Shown here: piece by piece, positions 1 through 6,231 of the stretch
How positions within the stretch are numbered: position 1 is the first letter of the stretch
Layout of the letters: every line of letters starts with the position of its first letter
NCBI GenBank assembly: GCA_022707725.1
Contig: JAKJAB010000034.1
Location: 1-6,433 of the forward strand
Direction: 5' to 3'
Length of the DNA stretch: 6,433 nucleotides
DNA from: Chloroflexota bacterium
Lineage (GTDB): Bacteria > Chloroflexota > Anaerolineae > B4-G1 > SLSP01
Made by a program: the position numbers and the translations under genes
The notes under the pieces: model-generated
What the model saw: only the letters and a program-made list of their open reading frames with translations
Told to the model about the DNA's origin: nothing
The model's database searches: none

Positions 1-2657
1 ACCAATCCCTGCCCCAACAGCGCCAACGCGCCGATCAACAGCAGGAAGGTCGCCACGAGAAAAACGAGCAGCCAGCCAGCCGGACTGTTGCCCTGAGCCG
101 CCAACGTCACGAGGATGCCGCCGAGCAGCAGGTAAACCGCCAGCAGCCCCGCGACGATCTGCACGCGAACATCGCGCCGCCGCCAGCTGTGGACGAGCGC
201 GACACACAGCAGCACGAAGAAAAGGCTCAGCAATCCAACCATCGCCACCGCGATCAATGTGGGCGGCAGCAGAAACGCGAGCATCGCGCCCCCCACCGCC
301 AACGGCGCGAGGATCACCGCGCCCAACAGTCCCCACCCCAGGCGGCGCAACGCCCGTCCCAACACGCCCACCGGCGCTAACCCGCGCACGACGACGATGC
401 TCACCAGCAGTGGCAGCGTCGCCAACACCAACGCCAATCGACCGGCGAGCGACTGCCGGGCGCGCGCAGCTTCGTCAACCGGCGTCGTCGCAGCGGTCGC
501 GCGCAGCGTGAAATCGGCGACCGGCGCGCCGGCCCACGCCGCTTGTGCCGCCACATCTTGCGCAGCGCGGGCTTCCGCCTCAGCGGTCAACAACGCGGGG
601 ATGTCCAACCCTGCCACATCGCGCCGTTCGAGCATCGACTGCTCCAACAAGAAATAGGCGCGGGCGAACCCCGGCGGCAGCGTATCCAGCGCGTAGACCG
701 AGGCATCTACCACCGCAATGCCCAATGCAGCCTGGATAGGCGTGGGACTGTCGTCCGTTTGGCGATTGGTTTGGATGCGCACCTGCGCCGTCTCCCCAGG
801 ATAGTAGCTTTCGCGGTCGGCGGCAACGTCCACGGCAACCCGGCTCGGCGCATCCACCACGACGAGGCGGGTGTCCGTCACCAGATCACCTTCCGGCGAG
901 ACGGTGTACGCCCGCAGTTCCAGCGCGCCAACGTGTGTGTTATCGAGGTCGAGCGCGAACGTCGCCCGCCCATCGACAACCGGCGCAGATAGCACGGCCG
1001 TCGTCTGCCGGGCGTGGATCACGTCGAGGTAGACGGTCCGCGCGTCGCCGGTGAGCAACACTTCGAGGCGCAACGTGTCGCCCACGGTATACGCAGCGCG
1101 TTCGGCGCGCAGGAGCAGCACATTCGCTGCCATATCAGCGCGCAAGGTGACAATCTCACTCCCTTCTGCGCCGACGGCATCCCGCGCAGCGATGCGAAGC
1201 GTGGCAATCCCTGCCATAGGCGTAAAACGCAGTTCGGCCAGGCCGTAGGAGGTGACGGCACTGTAGTCGCGCCCGGCTATGATGACGGTCAACGTGGTCT
1301 CCGCAGGCGTCCCGTCGGGATAGGACGTCATCACAAAGACGGTGTTTTCGACGCCGGGTTTGAGCAGGCCGCTTTCGGGAATTGCCTTGATAAGGATCGG
1401 CTCCGGCGCAACAGGAATCTGGTGGCGTAGTCCGGCGCGCTGCCCGGCGACATCCGCGACTTCAACGTCCAGCTCAAAAAGCAGACTCGCGGCGACCGGA
1501 ACATCAGGAGGCAGCACGAAGCTGAAGTCGAAACAGCCTTGGGCATCGGTCTCACCGGACGCGAGGGCGCCGTCCGCGCTCCGCAATATCACCTGCCCGC
1601 CCGCCACCGGTTTGCCGAAGAAGTACGTTGCTTCCACTGTCCCCTGCACCGTTTCACCGAGCGCGTAGAACGCGCGTGTCGTCTCCAACGTCACGTTGAA
1701 CGCCGGAAGTGTGTAGGTATCCACCGTGACCGCGCGCTCGGAAACGGTGTCCCGCAGCCTGGCGCGCAGCACGTAAGTCTCCAACGGAATTGAAGGAGGC
1801 AAATCGAAGTCCCACGCGCCAACGCCGAACTCGGAGAGATCAACGGCGCTGTACGCCAGGCGTTTGCCCTTCGCATCCAGCAGTTCGAAGGCGAGCCTCT
1901 GCCCTGTCACAGGCTTGAAATCCACGGCATCCAGAACCAACGCGCGCGCGCGCAAAGTTTGGCCGGGGCGATAGGCAGGTTTGTCGCCCGCGAGGTAGAT
2001 TTTGTAGGCCCGTTCGATACGGATCGGACGGACGATGCGGCTTTCTCCAACAGCAGAGCGCGTCTCCACGACGAGGTCTTGCGCACCGGAAAGGTCGTCC
2101 GGCACGGTGAAGGCCACATCCGCGCTGCCGCTCGCGTCGGTGACGCCCTCGTAGACGACGCGGGAAGCCAGACGCACGGCAATTTCGGCCCCAGCGACAG
2201 GCGCGGCCCCCAGCGAACGCACAATGACACGCAGCGCACCTTCCGTCCCTGGCGCAAAACGATCCTGCCCAAGCACGAGCGTCTCCTGGGGCACAGGGGT
2301 AGCGGGGAGCATAAAGACCTGGTAGGCATTGAACGAGAAGACGATCAGCAGCAGCCCCATCACCGCCTGGGCGATGAGACCGCGGCTTTGCCAGAACGCC
2401 CACTGCCAACGCGGACGCTCCAGCCGATCGCGCAACACCGCGCGGATGTGACTGGCAGCGGTATAGGAAAGGCGCACGGGCGACATCGCGGCGTCGAAGG
2501 TGACGTCCAGGTCACGCGAGAGAACACGCAATTCCGCCAACGCCGCCGCGCACGCCGGGCAGCGCGCCAGATGCGCCTCCACCCGCGCGCGTTCCGCCGC
2601 GTCCAGTTCGCCGTCGAGATAGGCGATTAGTTCATCTTCGACATGATTCTCGTTCAC
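1..2657 (-). CDS. Membrane anti-sigma factor fused to alpha-2-macroglobulin-like domains (partial, 3' end beyond window)
   Basis: The frame is open without a stop from GTG at 2657 to the left edge (885 codons seen). The GTG start is set by GAGG seven bases upstream, and an upstream ATG in another frame stops quickly. Residues 1-45 form an anti-sigma zinc finger (zf-HC2 type) with H29-x3-C33-x2-C36. Residues about 94-116 are one hydrophobic helix. After it come an Ig-like stretch (118-212), an MG2 domain with DKPAYRPGQT at 225-234, an MG3 domain with YTLPAF at 315-320 and FFGKPV near 346-351, an MG4/5-like part with KPG and YPDGTPA, and an MG6/bait-region-type domain (about 516-672) with VVDASV at 649-654. 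A linker rich in Ala and Glu leads to five predicted helices at about 741-757, 776-797, 800-822, 834-854 and 861-882. In known families the zinc finger holds an ECF sigma factor at the membrane, and MG domains build protease-trapping macroglobulins. No thioester motif (GCGEQ) is seen; if present it lies beyond the edge. Inferred role: anti-sigma factor of the adjacent ECF gene with an extracellular macroglobulin sensor. An alternative is a macroglobulin that merely retains an anti-sigma head. Confidence 0.85.
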   Translation of the reverse strand, partial: MNENHVEDELIAYLDGELDAAERARVEAHLARCPACAAALAELRVLSRDLDVTFDAAMSPVRLSYTAASHIRAVLRDRLERPRWQWAFWQSRGLIAQAVMGLLLIVFSFNAYQVFMLPATPVPQETLVLGQDRFAPGTEGALRVIVRSLGAAPVAGAEIAVRLASRVVYEGVTDASGSADVAFTVPDDLSGAQDLVVETRSAVGESRIVRPIRIERAYKIYLAGDKPAYRPGQTLRARALVLDAVDFKPVTGQRLAFELLDAKGKRLAYSAVDLSEFGVGAWDFDLPPSIPLETYVLRARLRDTVSERAVTVDTYTLPAFNVTLETTRAFYALGETVQGTVEATYFFGKPVAGGQVILRSADGALASGETDAQGCFDFSFVLPPDVPVAASLLFELDVEVADVAGQRAGLRHQIPVAPEPILIKAIPESGLLKPGVENTVFVMTSYPDGTPAETTLTVIIAGRDYSAVTSYGLAELRFTPMAGIATLRIAARDAVGAEGSEIVTLRADMAANVLLLRAERAAYTVGDTLRLEVLLTGDARTVYLDVIHARQTTAVLSAPVVDGRATFALDLDNTHVGALELRAYTVSPEGDLVTDTRLVVVDAPSRVAVDVAADRESYYPGETAQVRIQTNRQTDDSPTPIQAALGIAVVDASVYALDTLPPGFARAYFLLEQSMLERRDVAGLDIPALLTAEAEARAAQDVAAQAAWAGAPVADFTLRATAATTPVDEAARARQSLAGRLALVLATLPLLVSIVVVRGLAPVGVLGRALRRLGWGLLGAVILAPLAVGGAMLAFLLPPTLIAVAMVGLLSLFFVLLCVALVHSWRRRDVRVQIVAGLLAVYLLLGGILVTLAAQGNSPAGWLLVFLVATFLLLIGALALLGQGL
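12..437 (-). other. Five-helix membrane bundle within the macroglobulin/anti-sigma protein
   Basis: This part of the long frame (residues about 741-882) is almost entirely Leu, Val, Ala and Ile, broken by two basic loops. One holds R758, R768, R771 and R772; the other is HSWRRRDVR at 823-831. There are also short neutral loops (PPT; QGNSPAG). By the positive-inside rule the basic loops face the cytoplasm. That fits a chain arriving from outside after the single N-terminal helix, and it puts residue 885 on the cytoplasmic side unless a sixth helix follows beyond the window. Classical macroglobulins have no such bundle. Helix limits are estimated by eye. Confidence 0.7.
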
Positions 2658-2664
2658 CGGAAAA

Positions 2665-2668
2665 CCTC
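2665..2668 (-). promoter_or_regulatory. Ribosome binding site of the anti-sigma/macroglobulin gene
   Basis: GAGG on the minus strand lies 7 nt before the GTG at 2657. It decides the start: the GTG frame begins directly with the zinc-finger domain at the length expected for anti-sigma heads. Confidence 0.6.
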
Positions 2669-2675
2669 ATCTCGT

Positions 2676-2738
2676 CAACAGATTGAGCAGATGAAGCAGA
2701 TTTTTCCCATACGAACAAGTAATCTACTCAATCTGCTA
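2676..2738 (-). repeat. Imperfect inverted repeat (17-bp stem, 29-nt loop) between sigma and anti-sigma genes
   Basis: Arms 2676-2692 and 2722-2738 are near-complementary. In the minus-strand transcript all 17 positions can pair, three of them as G-U wobbles; in the plus-strand RNA those three would be A-C mismatches. The core 14 bp (2679-2692 with 2722-2735) has a single wobble. The stem ends 7 nt before the GAGG ribosome binding site of the anti-sigma gene. The arms consist of degenerate 9-nt units of the AGCAGATxx kind (for example 2686-2694 and 2695-2703). Possible roles are a transcript-processing or attenuation hairpin that sets the sigma to anti-sigma ratio, or an intergenic dispersed repeat. 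No U-tract directly follows the stem, so a terminator is unlikely. Confidence 0.6.
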
Positions 2739-2761
2739 GATCTGCTGAACAAAACAAACCG

Positions 2762-3439
2762 TCAGTCTGCCAATAGCTGTTGCAGTTTGCGATGCGCATT
2801 GTACAATCGCGATTTCACTGTTCCTTCCCGCACGCCGAGTATCTCGGCGATTTCGTTATACGCCAGGTCTTGCTGGTAGCGCAGCATCACAACGACGCGA
2901 TGCTCTTCCGGCAGCCGGTCTACGGCACGCCACAGGTTACTGGCCCGCTCCCCGTCCAGGAACACCGCCTCTGGGCGCTCGGACGAGGGCGACGGCAGGC
3001 GCTCCAGTTGCTCTTCCACATCGTCCCATTCGGCGGAGGACGGCTGCTTGCGCCGCATCCGCATCCGCGCGCGGTTGAGCGTCACGCGGTAGAGCCACGT
3101 CTCGAAGCGCGCCGGGCCGTTGACGTCGTAGTTGGGCAGCGCCTTGAGCACGTCGAGAAACGTCTCCTGCACCGCATCCTCCGCCTCCTCGCGGTTGCGA
3201 CTGACGAAGAAGGCCACGCGGTAGACATAGTCCTTATAGCGATCGTAGAGCGCTTCGAACGCGCGCGGCTGCCCGCGCTGGAACCGCGCAATCAGGTCCG
3301 CTGTCGGAACGCCGCCGACTTCCGCGGCGCGGCTGTCGCCGGTAAGGGCGAAGAGCAGCCGCGCCAGAAAATGCACAATAGCCGGCCAGATCGCTATGCC
3401 CTCGAACGGACGAGATATGCCTGCAGCGCAAACGGACAC
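2762..3439 (-). CDS. ECF-family RNA polymerase sigma factor
   Basis: A 225-residue protein that would direct RNA polymerase to a specific promoter set. Region 2 spans about 47-131 (ARFQRGQPRAFEALYDRY, then EEAEDAVQETFLDVLKAL, then FETWLYRVTLNRAR). Region 4 spans about 166-222, with LPEEHRVVVMLRYQQDLAYNEIAEILG followed by the helix-turn-helix part REGTVKSRLYNAHRKL. No sigma regions 1 or 3 are present, as usual for ECF factors. The chosen start is GTG at 3439, behind AAAGGA with 6-nt spacing. An ATG 30 codons further up (3529) sits inside the hairpin and lacks such a site. Even so, about 46 residues precede region 2, including a hydrophobic stretch (about 14-33), which is long for the family. 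An in-frame GTG at 3376 is another possible start. The next gene down encodes a zinc-finger membrane anti-sigma factor, the usual partner, 104 nt away. Confidence 0.92.
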   Translation of the reverse strand: MSVCAAGISRPFEGIAIWPAIVHFLARLLFALTGDSRAAEVGGVPTADLIARFQRGQPRAFEALYDRYKDYVYRVAFFVSRNREEAEDAVQETFLDVLKALPNYDVNGPARFETWLYRVTLNRARMRMRRKQPSSAEWDDVEEQLERLPSPSSERPEAVFLDGERASNLWRAVDRLPEEHRVVVMLRYQQDLAYNEIAEILGVREGTVKSRLYNAHRKLQQLLAD

Positions 3440-3445
3440 GGGCGT

Positions 3446-3451
3446 TCCTTT
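3446..3451 (-). promoter_or_regulatory. Ribosome binding site of the ECF sigma gene
   Basis: AAAGGA on the minus strand, 6 nt upstream of GTG 3439. It supports this start over the longer frame beginning at 3529. Confidence 0.55.
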
Positions 3452-3501
3452 GTTCCAATAGTTACATGCAGTATGGGACAAAAAAGTTCGACACACAAAC
3501 G

Positions 3502-3532
3502 CCCTTGCGAAAACTGCAAGTCTTCGCAAGGG
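3502..3532 (-). terminator. Perfect 10-bp hairpin after ppk2, probable terminator
   Basis: CCCTTGCGAA (3502-3511) and TTCGCAAGGG (3523-3532) are exact inverse complements around an 11-nt loop. Inside the loop ACT/AGT can add three more pairs. The hairpin begins 29 nt after the ppk2 stop and lies upstream of the sigma start, where transcription of the histidine kinase-ppk2 unit could end. On the minus strand a run of six T occurs only about 16 nt beyond the stem (3485-3480), so it is not a canonical intrinsic terminator. It could also be an mRNA-stabilising or attenuator hairpin. Confidence 0.6.
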
Positions 3533-3561
3533 TCAAGAATGGACGTCGTCTGGCAACGTTT

Positions 3562-4365
3562 TTACTCGATGACCACCTCATCAAGGTTGTCCGCCGGTTT
3601 CGGGTATTGCATCTTGAAGCCTTCCAGCGTTTCCACGAGCACATCGCTGATGACGAGGTTGCGATACCACTTGCGGTTCGAGGGAACAATATACCACGGC
3701 GCCCACTCGGTGCTGGTCTCGCCGAGAACGGTTTCGTAGGCGCGCATGTAGTCGTCCCACAGCGCGCGCTCGCCCAGATCGCCGACGTTGAACTTCCAGC
3801 GCTTCTCCGGCTCGTCCAGGCGCGCTTGCAGGCGCTCTTTCTGCTCGTCCTTGCTGATGTGAAGGAAGAACTTGAGGATCGTCGTGCCCTCTTCCGCCAG
3901 CATGCGCTCGAAGTCGTTGATGTGCGCATAGCGGCGGCCCCACACTGCCGGCGGGACGAGGTTATGCACGCGCACCACCAGGATGTCCTCGTAGTGGCTG
4001 CGGTTGAAGATGACCATTTCGCCTTTGCCGGGCGTGTGCTTGTGGATGCGCCACAGGTAATCGTGGGCCAATTCCTCCGTCGTGGGCGCTTTGAAGCTCG
4101 CTACCTTCACCCCCTGCGGATTGACGCGATCGAAGACCCAGCGAATGACGCCATCCTTGCCGCCGGTGTCCATCGCTTGCAGCACGATGAGCACCTTGCG
4201 TTTACCTTCGGCGAAGAGCAACTCTTGCAGCGCCTCGAGCCGCCGGTTGAGCTTCTCCATTGCCTTCTCGCCCTCCGACTTACCCTTATCGAACATGGCC
4301 TTGTCGTCGGGGTCCCACTTACCCAAGTCCACTTGTGTTCCTGGTTTAACGCGATAAATGTCCAT
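3562..4365 (-). CDS. ppk2: Polyphosphate kinase 2 (polyphosphate:nucleotide phosphotransferase, class III-like)
   Basis: A 267-residue soluble enzyme expected to transfer phosphate from inorganic polyphosphate to nucleotides (AMP and ADP in class III). The P-loop fold is clear: Walker A region QAMDTGGKDG at 63-72, with K70 as the phosphate-binding lysine; Walker B region VIFNRSHYED at 118-127, ending in the catalytic-type Asp 127; and a basic lid region with RRY at 144-146 and EKRWKF at 187-192. The N-terminus MDIYRVKPG, the NRRLEALQELL helix, the ETSTEWAPWYIVP segment and the C-terminal VETLEGFKMQYPKP segment resemble the Meiothermus ruber class III enzyme as I recall it, which is of similar length. 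Class assignment is from memory, without alignment. The ATG at 4365 is chosen because a full AGGAGGTGA precedes it. The in-frame ATG at 4419 would overlap the kinase gene by 19 nt and lacks such a site. The gene lies 35 nt after the histidine kinase stop, so co-transcription is likely. Confidence 0.93.
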   Translation of the reverse strand: MDIYRVKPGTQVDLGKWDPDDKAMFDKGKSEGEKAMEKLNRRLEALQELLFAEGKRKVLIVLQAMDTGGKDGVIRWVFDRVNPQGVKVASFKAPTTEELAHDYLWRIHKHTPGKGEMVIFNRSHYEDILVVRVHNLVPPAVWGRRYAHINDFERMLAEEGTTILKFFLHISKDEQKERLQARLDEPEKRWKFNVGDLGERALWDDYMRAYETVLGETSTEWAPWYIVPSNRKWYRNLVISDVLVETLEGFKMQYPKPADNLDEVVIE

Positions 4366-4366
4366 G

Positions 4367-4375
4367 TCACCTCCT
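4367..4375 (-). promoter_or_regulatory. Full-consensus Shine-Dalgarno of ppk2
   Basis: AGGAGGTGA on the minus strand is fully complementary to the usual 3' end of bacterial 16S rRNA and lies 1 nt before ATG 4365 (GGAGG core 4 nt away). It fixes the ppk2 start and predicts strong translation. Confidence 0.75.
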
Positions 4376-4400
4376 GGAAATAAAGTGAAATTCCTGTCCT

Positions 4401-6215
4401 CTAACTTGCTGGTAACCACAACGTGAAGGTGCTTCCCTTTCCTGGCTCGCTGTCGACGCCAATGTAACCGCCGTGCGCGCGGACGATCTCATCGGCGATG
4501 CTCAAGCCTAATCCCGTGCCGGGAACGTGACCGGATTCGGCCAGCACCCCCCGGAAGAAACGATTGAAGAGCTTGGGTTTTTCATCGGGCAAAATGCCCG
4601 GTCCGGTATCCTGCACAGCAATTGTCACCCAGCGGCGGGTGTGGGCTTCGGTGGGCGTCAGTGTAATGTGCACGGCTCCACCCGGGGGTGTAAAGATCAA
4701 GGCGTTCTCCACCAACTCCTTCAGAACTTGTTGTAGGCGAGATGGGTCGCCTTTGACCTCTGGTGGTTCGGCAGGTATGGGATCGACCGTCAGCTTTACA
4801 GCGCGTGTGGAAGCCTGATTCTGATAGCACGTCACCGCATCATTGACGATGACAGCAAGGGGCACCGACTCCCAGATAGTGACGCCCTGCCCGCTGTCTA
4901 AAGAGGCAATCTCTAAAATATCCTGGATCAAGTGCTCTAGCCGCGTCGACTGGCGTTCGAGGGCCTGCAAATACGCCGCCACCTTTTCTGACGACTGCTC
5001 CACTTGCAGCAAATATGCGGAGAGTTTGATACTCGTCACCGGGGTGCGCAATTCATGGGAAACGTTGGTGATGAACTGGCTGCGCGCGCGTTCCAGAGCT
5101 TTGAGCTTGGTGATGTCCTGGTGACAAAAGACGTAACCGGTACGCTCGCCTTCATAGTGCAGGGACGCAATCGTCAACATGGCATCGTAGGTGCGACCGC
5201 TTTTGTGACGCATGATGACTTCGCGCTGCGTATAGGCCCCCGTCTGCCACGCAAACTGCCGGGAGCGGCGATCTAATTCGGCGGTTTCCTGCACCATGAG
5301 CGTATACATTGCACGGCCAATGACTTCGGCACTGCTGTGCCCTGTTAACGTCACAAACGCCTCATTCACGTACTGGATGCGCATGTCCAGGTCGGTAACG
5401 CTGATGGCATCGCCTACACTGCGCAAAATGGCCTCACTTTTATTTTTCTCGGCAACCGCCTCCGCTGTACGTTCGGCCACCGACGTCTCCAGAGTGGCGT
5501 TGAGCTGGGCCAACGCTGCTTCGGCCTGCTTGCGCTCGTGAATTTCGTGCGCCAGGTCTCTGTTGAGCACTTTCAATCTGTTGGATTGTTCGACCAGACG
5601 CTCAAATGCCATCTGTGTGCCTTCCTGACTAGTCGACACCAGATAGGTTCCCAGGAAAACTGTCAGCAGAAATACGACAAGGTCAACCCAATCTTTCGTA
5701 ATCTGGTTCAAGGGCAATGAGATCGAGAGCAAGAGGGGCGTCCTCAACGCAAAGATAAGCACCACGCCCGCGAGCAGCAAAGCAATGGCAAATCCATACC
5801 CCATACGCCGCGAGACCAAAACGCCAGCCAGAAGCGATATCAGCAGACCCAGCAGGGCAAAAGCAACAATCAAATCCTCGAAAAGCAGCGCCATCGCCAG
5901 CCCGATCACGGTGACGACGGCGATCAACAAGCGGCTGCTGGCAACGACTTTCCCGCTTTGCCCCCAGCGCACAGCCAGTGCATAACCGCCCAAACTGAGC
6001 AACATCACAGCTACGAAAACCCATGGCTGCCAGTCCCGCGCATAGTGCAGTGCACCCACAAGCGCAGCTAACGTCGCCAGGCCGAACGCCACGCCAATCC
6101 GACGCAGAATACAGCGCAATAGACGCAAGCGCTCGGTTGCAATCCACACATCGGATATGACGAGGTTCTGCGTGCTGAGAAGATCCTCTGACGGCGAATA
6201 CATACGCTCTTTCAT
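4401..6215 (-). CDS. Membrane-bound PAS-domain sensor histidine kinase
   Basis: A 604-residue two-component sensor. About six hydrophobic helices fill residues 40-195 (roughly 40-58, 63-82, 96-112, 116-135, 139-158, 176-194) with very short loops, so the membrane part itself or something within the bilayer may be sensed. A helical, coiled-coil-like linker (about 203-260) leads to a PAS domain (about 260-372, ending in FCHQDITKLK). The HisKA domain (about 379-442) carries the phospho-acceptor H387 in NVSHELRTP. The HATPase domain (about 488-604) has N504 in the N box, DTGPGI (536-541), the F box FNRFFRG and GTGLGLSI (566-573). In the N box, ENALIFTP has Ile where NAxK is commoner. There is no receiver domain and no response regulator in the window. 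The start at 6215 lacks a well-placed ribosome binding site (AGGA is 14 nt upstream); the ATG at 6203 (M5), behind AAAGAG, is an alternative. The gene lies 16 nt after the AraD1-like gene and 35 nt before ppk2. Confidence 0.93.
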   Translation of the reverse strand: MKERMYSPSEDLLSTQNLVISDVWIATERLRLLRCILRRIGVAFGLATLAALVGALHYARDWQPWVFVAVMLLSLGGYALAVRWGQSGKVVASSRLLIAVVTVIGLAMALLFEDLIVAFALLGLLISLLAGVLVSRRMGYGFAIALLLAGVVLIFALRTPLLLSISLPLNQITKDWVDLVVFLLTVFLGTYLVSTSQEGTQMAFERLVEQSNRLKVLNRDLAHEIHERKQAEAALAQLNATLETSVAERTAEAVAEKNKSEAILRSVGDAISVTDLDMRIQYVNEAFVTLTGHSSAEVIGRAMYTLMVQETAELDRRSRQFAWQTGAYTQREVIMRHKSGRTYDAMLTIASLHYEGERTGYVFCHQDITKLKALERARSQFITNVSHELRTPVTSIKLSAYLLQVEQSSEKVAAYLQALERQSTRLEHLIQDILEIASLDSGQGVTIWESVPLAVIVNDAVTCYQNQASTRAVKLTVDPIPAEPPEVKGDPSRLQQVLKELVENALIFTPPGGAVHITLTPTEAHTRRWVTIAVQDTGPGILPDEKPKLFNRFFRGVLAESGHVPGTGLGLSIADEIVRAHGGYIGVDSEPGKGSTFTLWLPAS

Positions 6216-6231
6216 AATTTCGATGACAATC

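Noticed and set aside
189..1430. Several plus-strand open frames of 60-150 codons opposite the macroglobulin gene
   Set aside because: Their products are rich in Arg, Ala, His and Gln without domain patterns. They lie antisense to a continuous frame with clear MG and membrane domains, so they are shadows caused by high GC.
1840..2409. Minus-strand 189-codon open frame
   Set aside because: It overlaps the macroglobulin/anti-sigma frame on the same strand in another phase and shows no recognisable domain, whereas the competing frame shows the membrane helix and MG2 motif here.
2658..2761. CRISPR-like array in the sigma/anti-sigma gap
   Set aside because: The 9-nt units are degenerate, adjacent and arranged as an inverted repeat, without spacers of even length and without cas genes.
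3470..3498. Possible sigma-70-like promoter for the sigma gene (TTGTGT, 17-nt spacer, CATACT on the minus strand)
   Set aside because: Only 3 of 6 bases match in the -35 box and 4 of 6 in the -10 box. A match this weak is expected by chance, so it is not listed as a feature.
2780..4383. Long plus-strand frames (319 and 305 codons) opposite the sigma and ppk2 genes
   Set aside because: Length alone is misleading. The minus strand encodes unmistakable sigma region 2/4 and PPK2 Walker motifs, and the plus-strand products look like antisense translation.
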